Origin: Olavius sp. associated proteobacterium Delta 1 | GTDB lineage: Bacteria; Desulfobacterota; Desulfobacteria; Desulfobacterales; JAFDCJ01 | Length of the DNA stretch: 64,000 nt | Assembly: GCA_902749685.1 (NCBI GenBank) | Contig: CACVKW010000165.1 | Span: 1 to 64,000, forward strand | Reading direction: 5' to 3' | Shown: positions 11,348-21,031 of the stretch, piece by piece | How the letters are laid out: each line of letters starts with the position of its first letter | How positions within the stretch are numbered: position 1 is the stretch's first letter | Translations under genes and position numbers: made by a program | The notes under the pieces: generated by a model | The model's database searches: none | Seen by the model: only the letters and a program-made list of their open reading frames with translations | What the model was told of the DNA's origin: nothing

Positions 11348-12562
11348 CTAATTCCTAAGGGGTTTTCCGGTCTTAAGCATATGCTCAATCCGGGCCTGGG
11401 TTTTCTCCTGCTTAAGAAGTTCAATAAACGATTCCCGTTCAAGGGTTAAAATGACATCATCGGTGATCTCGGCATTGTCTCTGACATCCCCCCCGCTGAT
11501 GATATAAGCGATCTTACCGGCCAGAAAAGCATCATATTCACTGACAAACCCGCCGCTGGCCATATCGGCAATCTGGGCGGCCACCATGCCCTGGGCGGCC
11601 TGACCCAGCACCTTGATCCGGCGCTTTACCGGCGGCGCATAGCCTTCATCCACCATTTTCAGCACATCTTTCTTGGCTTCACCGATCAGATGGTCCCGGT
11701 TCAATACAATTCGGCCTCGGGGCCCCAAAAACCCATTGGCCCGGGCCTCGGCCGCTGACATGGACACCTTGGCCATGGCAATCGACATAAACACGGGAAT
11801 GAAAAATTTGGCCAGATCCATATCCGTTACCACCGCCGGAACCGACTCCAGAAACTTGCGCCACAGATTTAAACATCCGCCGCCGGACGGCACTAAACCG
11901 ACTCCGATTTCAACCTGTCCCATGTAGAGCTCGGCATGGGCCGTTATTTTGTCGGCCGCCAGACAAAGCTCACAGCCACCGCCTGGGGCCAGGCCAAAAG
12001 GAGCTGCCACCACCGGAAAGGGCGCATCGTGCAGGTTCAATAAACCGTATTGCAGTCCCGCGATCATTTTTTCAAGATCATCGAATCGCTCCTCCTTCAC
12101 AGCAATCGCCACATGGGCCAGGACATCCAGGCCGACAAGATCTGCTGTTTTGAACTTGGCGGTTTTGGGACGGCCCAGCACCGGCCCGAAAAGCGCATCC
12201 ACCTGCGGGATGGTCATCCCGGCATCAACCATCAACTGGATGGCTTTAACCATGCCCTGAACCCCGATGCGGTTGGCGACGAAATTCGGCGTATCCTTGG
12301 CCCACACGAGGCCCTTGCCGAGGATTCTTTCGCCGTAATCGGCCATGAATTCGAGTACTTCCGGCAATGTTTCCCGGCCGGAAATGATTTCCAGCAACTT
12401 CATATAGCGCACGGGGTTAAAAAAATGGGTCCCTAAAAAATGCTGCCTGAATTCATCGCTCAAGCCGTCGGACATGGCCTGTAAAGGAATTCCGGAAGTG
12501 TTGGAGGAGACAATCGTGCCTTTGGTCCGCACCTTTTCGATTCGCTGCAACAGATTGCTCAC
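11348..12562 (-). pseudogene. 3-hydroxyacyl-CoA dehydrogenase/enoyl-CoA hydratase remnant
   Basis: A truncated member of the large FadB/FadN-like family (about 780 residues in full form), here 404 codons. The NAD-binding N-terminus with its glycine motif is absent; the frame starts at a GTG without a ribosome-binding site, four codons after an in-frame stop. The dehydrogenase part (SSNTSGIPLQAMSDGLSDEF, then GTHFFNPVRYMKLLE) runs to about residue 165. It then joins into the middle of a crotonase domain (VVAAPFGLAPGGGCEL), so the first half of the hydratase is missing. The C-terminal part looks intact. The join keeps frame. Activity is very unlikely. Confidence 0.75.
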
Positions 12563-12611
12563 TAAAATGTTGGATTAAAAAGAGTTGATCAAAAGAGGTT
12601 ATCAAGTGATG

Positions 12612-12690
12612 AATATATATTCATTGATAAAGGACGGAGCGAAGCAAAAGCCATAAATATTCAGTTTGCATTTCTCCGCCTTCGGCGGAG
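12612..12690. repeat. interspersed repeat with GGAGCGAAGC core and perfect hairpin
   Basis: The core GGACGGAGCGAAGC at 12632-12645 and the following CATAAATATTC match the copy at 37798-37845. A perfect hairpin CTCCGCC-TTC-GGCGGAG (12674-12690) lies next to it, just past the LysM gene. The truncated 5-prime end of the dehydrogenase remnant abuts this repeat. Confidence 0.5.
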
Positions 12691-12703
12691 TCGGCTTAGG
12701 CGG

Positions 12704-13630
12704 CTACTGTTTGGGATGCTGCTTGGGTCCAAACAATTTGATATTTTCATCCTCGGCCGGCTGTGTCTTCGGCTCAGACGCCGGGGCCTTGACCGCGGGC
12801 TTTGCGAGGGTGGCCGCCGGTTCCGATGCTTTAGCCGGCTGGCGGGTTTTAAGCAATCTTCTGGGTATATAAACCTCATTGCCTCTCGTCAGATGATCGG
12901 GATTGAGATCCGGATTGGCTTTGGCCAATAAATTTCGATTGGCAGAACTGCCGGTGTACCACCTGGCAATATCTTCCAGTTTTTCATTATCCGCTTTTAC
13001 TTTGTATGCAAAATAATGCGACGTATATTTAGCCGCTATTTTTTGCGGCAACGGCGCTCGCGTTTTCAGCAACGCAGGCGGAATCACAATAACATCGCCG
13101 CTTTTAATCCGATTCGGATTCAAACGCGGATTGGCTTTGGCCAATTTCCGCCAATTTTTAGAAGTACCGGTATACCATGTGGCTATCAGAGATAGCGATT
13201 CGCCGGTCCAGCGCACGGTATGCTTATAATAATCCCTGCGGTATTCACCGGAAAAATTCTTCGGCAGGGGCTCGCGGGTCTTCAGCAAACTGACCGGTAT
13301 AAAAACTTCGCTGCCGACGGCAATCTTTGCGGGATTAACATAGGGGTTAATCTCGGCTAGTTTTTCTGAATTTTTCGAATTTCCCGTATACCATTCCGCC
13401 ACGTAAGCCAGAGTTTCCCAGGACCATTGAGACGTGTGGAGGAAATATACCTCCTGACCGTCCTTGCTGCCGGAGTCCTCGCCTTCTGAATTATTGGGAT
13501 TCAACTTCTCTCTGATGGCAGACTGCCAATCATCAATTTTCTGCTCGACGCTGGCACATCCCCCCCACATACCGATAATGAATAATCCAACTATTCCGAC
13601 GCAGGTGACGTTTCGAAGCCTGGTTTTCAT
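12704..13630 (-). CDS. LysM-repeat lipoprotein
   Basis: A predicted envelope protein of 308 residues. The N-terminus has basic residues, a hydrophobic stretch (VGIVGLFIIGMW) and a cysteine in WGGCAS, a plausible though imperfect lipobox. Three repeats of a LysM-like unit follow (about residues 65-110, 125-175 and 185-230), each with a WYTG-S-N...L-NP pattern and ending in V-IP--LLKTR. LysM domains bind peptidoglycan N-acetylglucosamine. The C-terminal 45 residues are Pro/Ala/Glu-rich. The ATG overlaps the stop of the upstream kinase gene as ATGA, indicating translational coupling. The ligand is inferred. Confidence 0.85.
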   Translation of the reverse strand: MKTRLRNVTCVGIVGLFIIGMWGGCASVEQKIDDWQSAIREKLNPNNSEGEDSGSKDGQEVYFLHTSQWSWETLAYVAEWYTGNSKNSEKLAEINPYVNPAKIAVGSEVFIPVSLLKTREPLPKNFSGEYRRDYYKHTVRWTGESLSLIATWYTGTSKNWRKLAKANPRLNPNRIKSGDVIVIPPALLKTRAPLPQKIAAKYTSHYFAYKVKADNEKLEDIARWYTGSSANRNLLAKANPDLNPDHLTRGNEVYIPRRLLKTRQPAKASEPAATLAKPAVKAPASEPKTQPAEDENIKLFGPKQHPKQ

Positions 13631-15558
13631 CCTTTTTTGTCTCCAGTTTTCTGTTTCAATTGGCGCAGGTACTTTTTGGCGGATTCATTGCCGGGGTTTA
13701 ATGCTACCGCCTGCTCCAGGTTGTTAATGCATTGTTTATGTTCGCCCAATTTTTCGTTAATGACAGCCAGATTAAACAGCGCTTCGTCCGTAAAGGCCGG
13801 ATTCAATTCGACGACTCGGCGGTACATCGTCTTGGCCTGTTGATAATTTTTACTCACAGCATACACATAGCCGAGGTTGAAAAATGTATCCGGCAGGTGG
13901 GGTGCCAGATCAGCCACCCTTAAATACGTCTTAATTGCCTTGGGGTAATTCTTGCGGGCCATGTAGATATACCCTAAATTTGAAAGCCCTGAAATATTGT
14001 CCGGATCGACCTTCAACGCCTTTAACAAAAATTTCTGGGCCTGTTCCAGATCCGTCTCGATCAATTCAGCGGCCTGCCCCGATGAGGCCTTGACATAAAA
14101 CTCGGAAATGTCCTTCATCAATGATGGGTCGCTGGCTAAAATTTCATCAAACAGCGTCAGGGCCAGAATGTATCGTTTAGCTTCGAGGGCCGCTTTGGCG
14201 GCCGCAATTTTGCTAAGTTCCACCGGCTCCGCGACAGCTGCGACCTGGGAAGCAAGGGCTGTATCCTCAGGCTGGGAACGTGAAAAAGATAATTGCATTA
14301 TCCCTAAACCAACCACCAACAGAAAGGCCAGAACTACCAGGCCCGGCTTCAGGGCAGCAAATTTGAACCCGGATCGTGTCGATGTCTTGTTGTGGATTGC
14401 TTTCTCAGCAGGATTCTGTTTCTGGATCCGCAATACTTTGGCGAATTGCTGGGACATTCCCTTGAATATGGCCAGTTTAAATAGATTCAGTTTTTCAATC
14501 AGGATGGCTTTCGTCAGCATCACGGTACTATCATAGGTTCCGAGCACCGGTGTTGATTCGTCATTTTTTTCGTTCTCGCCAGCTTCAAAAATCTTGGATT
14601 TGGCCCAGAGTGCCAGTTCCTCCTCGGCATACTCCTCTTCAAATAGCTCCTTCATGTATTGGGCGAAACTTCTGGCATTAGGGCGCAGTGCAAGTTCAAA
14701 TGCAAATTCTTCCACATCAGCCAGCATTTCACCGGCGGATTGATAACGGTTATCGGGATCCTTGGCCAGAGCCCGATGTAAAATCTCATTCAATTTGGCA
14801 GGAAGATCAGGAATCACCTCTTCCGGCGGATCATAATGTGCTTCGCGCACCAGGGATAGGACATGCATGGTTTCGCCTGAGAACATCCGTCTGACGGCCA
14901 GCAACTCGTATAATATGATACCGGTTGAAAAAATATCCGAACGATGATCAATTATCTGGCCGTTGGCCTGTTCCGGGGACATATAAGCCAGCTTGCCTTT
15001 GATCAAATTTTCTCTGGTTTTGTTGTTATGGCTGGCTGCCTTGGCAATACCATAATCAATTATTTTTACCTGCCCATCATAGGTCACCAGAATGTTTTGG
15101 GGATTTATATCGCGATGAATGATATTTAACGCCTGCCCCTGCAGGTCCTTTAAATTATGTGAATAGTCAAGTCCGGCACAAATTCGGGAAACGATGTAGA
15201 GAATATTTTCCATGCCCAGGGACAATTCTCTCATTTTGGCAGTTTGTCTGATCGTTCGCAAATCTTTGCCAAAAAGAAATTCCATGGCAATAAAATATTC
15301 ATTATCCATACTGCCGAAGTCATAAATTTGAACAATATTCTCATGATGCAGCAGGGCAGCCAGCTTGGCCTCATCAATGAAAGATGTAACCAGATTTTCC
15401 TCTTCGGAGAGATTTGGCAGAATTTTTTTAATGGCAATCAGTTTTTCGAACCCTTGAACACCGGTCAATTTGGCACGAAACAGCTCAGCCATACCGCCCA
15501 CGGCGATTTTATCTAAAAGCTGATATTTACCAAATTGTGTGGGTTGAAATACTGTCAT
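13627..15558 (-). CDS. Ser/Thr protein kinase with C-terminal TPR domain
   Basis: A Hanks-type kinase anchored in the membrane. The kinase domain covers about residues 1-275 of the ATG start at 15558: glycine loop VGGMAELFRA, invariant lysine in IAIKKI, catalytic HRDINPQN, the DFG triad as DYG in IIDYGIAKA, and APE as SPE. A transmembrane segment (LVVLAFLLVVGLGIMQLSF) follows near residue 420. The outer part carries at least four TPRs (for example SGLSNLGYIYMARKNYPKAI). The frame extends upstream to a GTG at 15594 with no better start signal. It is co-translated with the LysM lipoprotein, which suggests a cell-wall-linked sensing or assembly role. Confidence 0.9.
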   Translation of the reverse strand: MTVFQPTQFGKYQLLDKIAVGGMAELFRAKLTGVQGFEKLIAIKKILPNLSEEENLVTSFIDEAKLAALLHHENIVQIYDFGSMDNEYFIAMEFLFGKDLRTIRQTAKMRELSLGMENILYIVSRICAGLDYSHNLKDLQGQALNIIHRDINPQNILVTYDGQVKIIDYGIAKAASHNNKTRENLIKGKLAYMSPEQANGQIIDHRSDIFSTGIILYELLAVRRMFSGETMHVLSLVREAHYDPPEEVIPDLPAKLNEILHRALAKDPDNRYQSAGEMLADVEEFAFELALRPNARSFAQYMKELFEEEYAEEELALWAKSKIFEAGENEKNDESTPVLGTYDSTVMLTKAILIEKLNLFKLAIFKGMSQQFAKVLRIQKQNPAEKAIHNKTSTRSGFKFAALKPGLVVLAFLLVVGLGIMQLSFSRSQPEDTALASQVAAVAEPVELSKIAAAKAALEAKRYILALTLFDEILASDPSLMKDISEFYVKASSGQAAELIETDLEQAQKFLLKALKVDPDNISGLSNLGYIYMARKNYPKAIKTYLRVADLAPHLPDTFFNLGYVYAVSKNYQQAKTMYRRVVELNPAFTDEALFNLAVINEKLGEHKQCINNLEQAVALNPGNESAKKYLRQLKQKTGDKKG

Positions 15559-15869
15559 AAAAATAAACCGACCTACATCCACCCGGCAAGGCACCTGCTC
15601 GCCAAAGCCTCGAACTCAGTAGACAATATTAATTAAAATATTTCTATCAAACTGATATATTTTTAATTTATGGCTTATGGCCGCTTGGCAAACCCGCCCT
15701 GTTAAGCGGTTAGACGACCTAAAAAGTTGGTATCCATGAATTGTATCGGCTCGTGGCAGTTAAAACTTAAGATCAATTTTGACTGGAATGTACTGAAATG
15801 AATTTTGGCTGAAAAGGAGACTAAGGAAATGAATTTATTATGATATTGTTTATACCTGGCCTAACGCAG

Positions 15870-16838
15870 CTAAGAAACCCTCATGGTGCGGACCGGCAAT
15901 TCCATCCAATCCGTATCCTTTCTATACTGTTCCCCGCGGATTCGTTTGAATTCATCGTCCAGTTGCAGAAATACATCCACTATTTCAGGATCGAAGTGGG
16001 TTGTCCTGAGCCCCATGATGATTTGCCTGGATTTTTCATGGGTATAGGCGCGTTTATAGAATCGTTCGGTGGTCAGTGCGTCATAAACATCGGCCATTGC
16101 CACGATCCGAGCCGAGAGCGGAATATCTTCGCTATCAAGGCCCGCAGGATATCCGCTGCCATCCCATTTTTCATGGTGGTTATAGGCGATCTCTTTTCCC
16201 ATTTGTAGAAAGGATTCGCCTTCAATTTGATATTCTATGGCTTGGATGGCATCACCGCCCAGTAACGTATGACGCTTGATAACAGCAAACTCCTCATCCG
16301 TAAGTTTATCAGGTTTTAATAGGATGGCATCAGGGATGCCGACTTTCCCGATGTCGTGCAAAATGGAGGATTGATAAATATTATCAATATATTCCGGGGT
16401 GATAATATTTTGGTACTTAGGGGTCTTGGCCAATTCTTCCGCGATAATTTTAGCATACTCGCGGATCCTTTCCAGGTGCGTACCGGTCCCTTCATCACGG
16501 TATTCGGCAAGCTTGGCCAGGCCCAGGATAGTGGCCATTCTGGCATTTTGCAGTTTTCTGTAAGAATCCAGCAGGGCCTGTTCGGCTTTCTTGCGCTTGT
16601 TGATGGTAAATTGAACATGGGATCCGAATATCAGGAAAAGACATAACACGATAAGACGCAGCCACATGCCACTGATGTTTGGGCCGAACAACTGACGATA
16701 GATGGTAATTTCTTTGGGCGAGAAGACATTTAAAAAGGCTTCGAGACCCCAATATAAAAAAGCCATAAAAATGCCGATCAATACCATTTGATCAGCCAGA
16801 TTGACAGGTTTGCTCAGTATTTCTTTCAGCTTATTCAT
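15870..16838 (-). CDS. membrane-bound HD-GYP domain phosphodiesterase
   Basis: Likely hydrolyses cyclic di-GMP (the established HD-GYP activity). The 322 residues begin with two membrane segments (MVLIGIFMAFLYWGLEAFL and LIVLCLFLIFGSHVQF), followed by a short helical linker and the catalytic domain from about residue 100. The metal-binding HD pair is in SILHDIGKVGIPD and the GYP motif in HHEKWDGSGYPAGL, so the active site is complete. There is no receiver or other input domain apart from the membrane part. The ATG is preceded by GGAG. It stands alone, with 200-275 bp of non-coding DNA either side. A PilZ protein, a possible c-di-GMP receptor, is encoded 5 kb away. Confidence 0.93.
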   Translation of the reverse strand: MNKLKEILSKPVNLADQMVLIGIFMAFLYWGLEAFLNVFSPKEITIYRQLFGPNISGMWLRLIVLCLFLIFGSHVQFTINKRKKAEQALLDSYRKLQNARMATILGLAKLAEYRDEGTGTHLERIREYAKIIAEELAKTPKYQNIITPEYIDNIYQSSILHDIGKVGIPDAILLKPDKLTDEEFAVIKRHTLLGGDAIQAIEYQIEGESFLQMGKEIAYNHHEKWDGSGYPAGLDSEDIPLSARIVAMADVYDALTTERFYKRAYTHEKSRQIIMGLRTTHFDPEIVDVFLQLDDEFKRIRGEQYRKDTDWMELPVRTMRVS

Positions 16839-17050
16839 TTGAAACTCCGGCCCGGCAACACACTTATTTTTCAGTAATTAGTTTATCCTATTTGGCGCCT
16901 TAAGACCAGTGTATTGTGGCATACTCTCTGACGGCCCTGACACGGGTCCAACTGCAGACGGGCTCACGGCGATTGATGACCTTGCGCCGATATTCATCGG
17001 CCATACTCTAAAGAATTCAAAACCAGAGGACCATGATTTTACGAACAAGC

Positions 17051-18367
17051 TCATATTCCGGCCTTCTTATTTTTCCCTTTCCAATAACGGTGATACCTCC
17101 CGATTATGGGTTTGGGAGCAGAAACGGACTGCACATGTTTGATCCATTCGCCGGTCTCAATGCGCGCCTGGCGGAAGGCAGTTTGGATCAACTCCGATTG
17201 TTGCTGTGCGGATATGTTTTCTGCTTTATCAAGCCATTTTTTTTCCAGTTCGTCTCGCTGCTCAACATAGCATCCCAGCCGGGTCGGTAAATCCGTCAGG
17301 ACCGCCCGATGCAATTTTTCATGATGCCACCACATGGTTGCATCATTATATGTTCCATCGGGTGCGGGACCGCTATCAGGCAGTCCGTTTGCGCCGAACC
17401 ATATCGGCTTAAATAGAGATGTGCAGGGGGCTGCCGTGCCGGTCGCCCAAAAGGTTTGGATATCCGGTTTCAGATCGGCAATCAGCGAACCGGTGGTCTG
17501 GCAGGCATTGCGGGAAAGTTTATTGGCGGCGTGCGCACATATTCGATTGCCCAGAAAATGAGAATCCGGACGATAATCGGCCCCATGATGATCCCTTAAA
17601 ATATCCATTGCCAGAGCAGCATCAATCCGCCCCCTGGCAGACTTGATCAACTCGGTGGATCGCTGACGCCGGCCGTGACAGGCCGAAAAAGTCGTATAAA
17701 ACCAATCCGAGTAACAGCGGGCAAAATGAAAGGACGCTCCTTTTTTCAACCAGCCTTTTTGACGGGCGTTCTCAATGAGCCGGGGATGGCTTTCATCAAA
17801 GATCTCCCCAATGGACAATCCGTTACTGATTGAATAATAGTCCTTTATTTTAACGGCGGCCCACAAGTGACCGGCAGTCTCCAGAACCCAAGCTTCCCGG
17901 GGATCTGCAATGAGAAAGCTGTTGTGATAGGCCATGCGTTTGTCTTCATAGCCGCAAATGCCACCCTGCCCGAAGTCCGCCAAAAGGTCGACAATGGTTT
18001 CGAGAGCGTTAGATGCCGTAGCCGAACGCTCCAGTGCCAGTCGCAGGAGATCCATGCCGGTCAGCCCGTTTGTTTTCGCCAACGGCATCCTGGTCCAGAC
18101 CGCCTCGTTGCCGATCACCACCCCTTTTTCATTGGCCCCCATTTCAGCCCCCCACATCCAAAACGGGCGACCAATTATAATTGCATATATTTCTTTAACC
18201 TGGGGCACGGCCAGGTAAGTACACTGGACTTTTCCCGGAGCAGAATGGTATCGGGCCGGATAGTACTCCAAAGCCTGCGCTTCATTCGGCTCCCGATCGC
18301 TGTTTTTGCCAAAAACGACAGATCCGTCCGCAGTTATCGAGGGCAGGGCAACAAAAGTGTCACACAT
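17051..18367 (-). CDS. secernin-type peptidase of family C69
   Basis: A member of the Ntn-hydrolase peptidase C69/secernin family (dipeptidase-like). The start is set at the ATG giving MCDTFVAL, because in this family the cysteine at position 2 becomes the N-terminal nucleophile; the frame itself opens 37 codons earlier. The following FGKNSDREPNEAQALEYYP is the secernin signature. The 438 residues match the family. It lacks a signal peptide and is predicted cytoplasmic. It lies 150 bp downstream of the aminotransferase/kinase-like pair on the same strand and may be part of that unit. The true substrate is unknown. Confidence 0.88.
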   Translation of the reverse strand: MCDTFVALPSITADGSVVFGKNSDREPNEAQALEYYPARYHSAPGKVQCTYLAVPQVKEIYAIIIGRPFWMWGAEMGANEKGVVIGNEAVWTRMPLAKTNGLTGMDLLRLALERSATASNALETIVDLLADFGQGGICGYEDKRMAYHNSFLIADPREAWVLETAGHLWAAVKIKDYYSISNGLSIGEIFDESHPRLIENARQKGWLKKGASFHFARCYSDWFYTTFSACHGRRQRSTELIKSARGRIDAALAMDILRDHHGADYRPDSHFLGNRICAHAANKLSRNACQTTGSLIADLKPDIQTFWATGTAAPCTSLFKPIWFGANGLPDSGPAPDGTYNDATMWWHHEKLHRAVLTDLPTRLGCYVEQRDELEKKWLDKAENISAQQQSELIQTAFRQARIETGEWIKHVQSVSAPKPIIGRYHRYWKGKNKKAGI

Positions 18368-18517
18368 CGCCGGTTTAAACCTTCTGTCAATAGTTGTTGG
18401 TTTTCGTTTCGAGTTATTCTGAGTTGTGAATTCTTTGCATTTTATAAAACATTTTCGCCACCAGACACCAAGACCCAAAGATAAATATAAGCTATAACAG
18501 ACAGCTCAAAGCCTGCC

Positions 18518-19441
18518 TTACCTTTTGATGTTCCCCGGCAGGATGAATTCATATCTCCGACGCAGAATTTTGGTTGTCAACCAGCGGTCGATGCGGCGGA
18601 AGGATAGAAATAGAGTCCAGACAAGCTTATCTTCGCGGTAGTACTTTTTGACCGCATCAATTGTCAAAGGAACTTGGTCGGATACAAGCTGGCGGTTAAG
18701 TATTTCGACCGCCAGGGAAATCAGATCCGGCCGCTGCTCTTTAAATAGATTCGCCGCCAGATCTATCAATACCTGGCGTTGATCATAATAGCGATTGATG
18801 ACATCTGCCAGAAAAAACCGGCGCAATATCCACCGTAGAAACGGCGGTGAACTTTTTAAAAACAACTCCGCATCCAACTGCTCGATGCCTTCTTGGCGAA
18901 ATAATGGCGTGCTGGTGTCGATATAATAAATAGCCGATTGATCACGATCTTCAAGCCAGACCCAGTTGGACAGTTGGCCGTCCAATGCCAGTTTCAGGGC
19001 AGGATGTTGATCACGATTATAGCACCATATTTTTGAAATCTCAGAAGCGATAGATTCTATCAGCCATTGATTTTCGTCCGCTTCCAATTCGTGAATGAGC
19101 TGGTGTGCAAAGCGGCCGGCAGGAAGTTTTTCCTGGGCAATATAAAGGGTTACAGGGCGACCGGGCACCTCTATTATCGCGGTTTGATGGGGCGGAAGCC
19201 TCAGCCCGGCATCAATCAGCAAACGGCAATATTCATTAAAGACATTGGTGTACGCTTTAGCTGAAGAATGATCTTGAAACAACGGCATCCGTTTGAATGC
19301 CACGCGGGAATTATCGGCGATCTCAAATATCGCAGAAATTTCACCGAAACCGATAAGGGCCGCCGGTATGGGTGAATCCTTTAGATTTTGAGGATTCAAT
19401 TTTTTTTCAAATTCGAATAAGAGATGTTCATCAACAAGCAT
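18518..19441 (-). CDS. DUF6206-like protein with phosphotransferase-kinase features
   Basis: A 307-residue protein that resembles the uncharacterised DUF6206 group. Kinase landmarks of the aminoglycoside/choline-kinase fold can be traced: a glycine-bearing strand (LIGFGEISAIFEI) followed by Lys50 in VAFKRMP, Asp154 and Asn159 in LDGQLSNWVW (the D-x4-N spacing of the catalytic loop), and the metal-site Asp175 in YYIDTSTP. A small-molecule kinase activity is therefore plausible but inferred. The gene follows a class III aminotransferase by 32 bp on the same strand, a pairing that recalls hydroxylysine kinase with its phospholyase. Confidence 0.6.
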   Translation of the reverse strand: MLVDEHLLFEFEKKLNPQNLKDSPIPAALIGFGEISAIFEIADNSRVAFKRMPLFQDHSSAKAYTNVFNEYCRLLIDAGLRLPPHQTAIIEVPGRPVTLYIAQEKLPAGRFAHQLIHELEADENQWLIESIASEISKIWCYNRDQHPALKLALDGQLSNWVWLEDRDQSAIYYIDTSTPLFRQEGIEQLDAELFLKSSPPFLRWILRRFFLADVINRYYDQRQVLIDLAANLFKEQRPDLISLAVEILNRQLVSDQVPLTIDAVKKYYREDKLVWTLFLSFRRIDRWLTTKILRRRYEFILPGNIKR

Positions 19442-19446
19442 CGTAC

Positions 19447-19474
19447 CTGACTTCGGCTTTCAGATTTCAGATTT
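19447..19474. repeat. short heptad repeat, CAGATTT type
   Basis: Four seven-base units (CTGACTT, CGGCTTT and two CAGATTT) fill the 32-bp gap between the aminotransferase stop and the downstream start codon. Confidence 0.45.
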
Positions 19475-20781
19475 TATTTATCAAACAAATGATCCAGACG
19501 ATCTTTAACGCCTATGATGGGCCGCAAGCGACGCGCCGAATTCAGGGCTTTGTCGAGTTGCAGCATGACTTCATCGATCTGCGATGGTTCCATCACCAAC
19601 GGCGGCAGCATTTGACAGACACGCGGATCGTTATTGGCGTATATCATCAGCAAGCCATGATCATAAGCAGTCTTGGTCAGAAGCGGTCCGCAAAGTTCAT
19701 CTTTTAATACCACTCCCATCATCAATCCCAACTGCCGCAAACCACATAATAATTTAGCATGCTTTTGTTTGAGGACGCCGATTCCCTTGTCAAAGCGCCG
19801 GGCCAGCCGGTTGACATGCACCAGAAAATCAGGGGCGGAAGAAATTTCCAGAACCTTTCGAGCAACTTGACAACCCACTTCTGCACCGCCAAAAGTTGAC
19901 ACATGAATGAAGGGATCTTTATGAAATACAGCCTCCAGCGGTTTACGCAATATGGTGGCTGCTATCGGGTATAAACCGCCAGCCAATCCTTTGCCCAGCA
20001 CAACCATATCGGGGATAACCGCAAAGTGTTCAAAGGCCCAGAGTTTGCCTGTTCTTCCAAGTCCGGATTGGATTTCGTCTAATATCAGCAACAGGCCCCT
20101 TTGATCGCAAATTCTGCGGACTGTCTGTAAATAATCCTCGTCAGGGATGGCAATCCCCAGCGTGGCCGGGATAGTTTCCAGAATTATGGCAGCCGTGTCA
20201 TCATCTGCGACCTTTTCGATGGCAGCCGGATTGTCGAAAGGAACTTGAACGAACCCGGGAGCCGACGGCCCAAAAATTTTACGGTATTTCTCATCACCGG
20301 CTGCCATTGCCAGGCCGGTGTGCCCGTGGTAACCACCTATCGCTGAAATAATTTTAGATCGCCGGGTGTAGGCCCTCGCTACTTTAAGGGCCAAATCTAC
20401 CGCTTCGCCGCCGCCGGCTGCAAATACGGTGTATGTAAGATCTCCCGGCATCAGTTCAGCCAGCATTTGGGCCAGATCTGCCCTAGCTTTGCTCATCAGA
20501 TGGTGATTGCCGATGTCATACTCATCCAGGGCATTTTTAAGCACGTCTATGAGTTCATGGTTGCGATGTCCCAGATTGAACACACCACCATTGCAGTGCA
20601 GATTGAACAGGCGTTTGGAATCGTCAATGTCCCACAGGTAGGGCCCTTCACGGCGACCCAATATAAATTCCATACCGTATTTCTGGAAAAAAACCGCCTT
20701 GCCGAAAGACACATGATTTTTGAATGCAGCCAACACCTGGTTTTTTAACCTTGATCGTTTGCCGTGGTTAATTAAGGTCAT
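19474..20781 (-). CDS. class III PLP-dependent aminotransferase (or phospholyase)
   Basis: A 435-residue fold-type I enzyme of the ornithine/4-aminobutyrate aminotransferase family. Visible landmarks are the cofactor-phosphate region AAGGGEAVDLALKVAR, the aromatic residue stacked on PLP in GGYHGHTG, LILDEIQSGLGRTGK, and the Schiff-base lysine in VVLGKGLAGG. The substrate cannot be assigned. Because the downstream gene looks like a small-molecule kinase, a phospho-amino-alcohol lyase activity, known for the AGXT2L branch of this family, is possible as well as transamination. It is the first gene of a probable operon. Confidence 0.85.
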   Translation of the reverse strand: MTLINHGKRSRLKNQVLAAFKNHVSFGKAVFFQKYGMEFILGRREGPYLWDIDDSKRLFNLHCNGGVFNLGHRNHELIDVLKNALDEYDIGNHHLMSKARADLAQMLAELMPGDLTYTVFAAGGGEAVDLALKVARAYTRRSKIISAIGGYHGHTGLAMAAGDEKYRKIFGPSAPGFVQVPFDNPAAIEKVADDDTAAIILETIPATLGIAIPDEDYLQTVRRICDQRGLLLILDEIQSGLGRTGKLWAFEHFAVIPDMVVLGKGLAGGLYPIAATILRKPLEAVFHKDPFIHVSTFGGAEVGCQVARKVLEISSAPDFLVHVNRLARRFDKGIGVLKQKHAKLLCGLRQLGLMMGVVLKDELCGPLLTKTAYDHGLLMIYANNDPRVCQMLPPLVMEPSQIDEVMLQLDKALNSARRLRPIIGVKDRLDHLFDK

Positions 20782-20790
20782 GGCGATTTA

Positions 20791-20825
20791 TTGAAAAGTG
20801 AAGATTGTAGATTGAATATTGATGG
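20791..20825. repeat. heptad repeat array, TTGAAKA type
   Basis: Five seven-base units including GTGAAGA, TTGTAGA and TTGAATA lie immediately upstream of the aminotransferase start. The rest of the 20782-21031 divergent gap is AT-rich with no clear promoter. Confidence 0.5.
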
Positions 20826-21031
20826 ATATGGACTTAATTTTTATACCTAACTTGGATAATAGTGAAAAAGATAATAAAATTAAATAATTTCATACTCTTA
20901 AAATATATTTCGCCCATCAATATTGACCTGAATCCTCTATCCTGTTAGAATAATAGACACCAGGCAACGGCTTAACTGCCGGCCGGCCTGCTCAATCTGC
21001 AATAATGACATATCAACAAAGGACCGTCAAA

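Noticed and set aside
18368..18478. 37-residue N-terminal extension of the C69 peptidase
   Set aside because: The family needs the nucleophile cysteine directly after the initiator methionine, which is the case at 18367.
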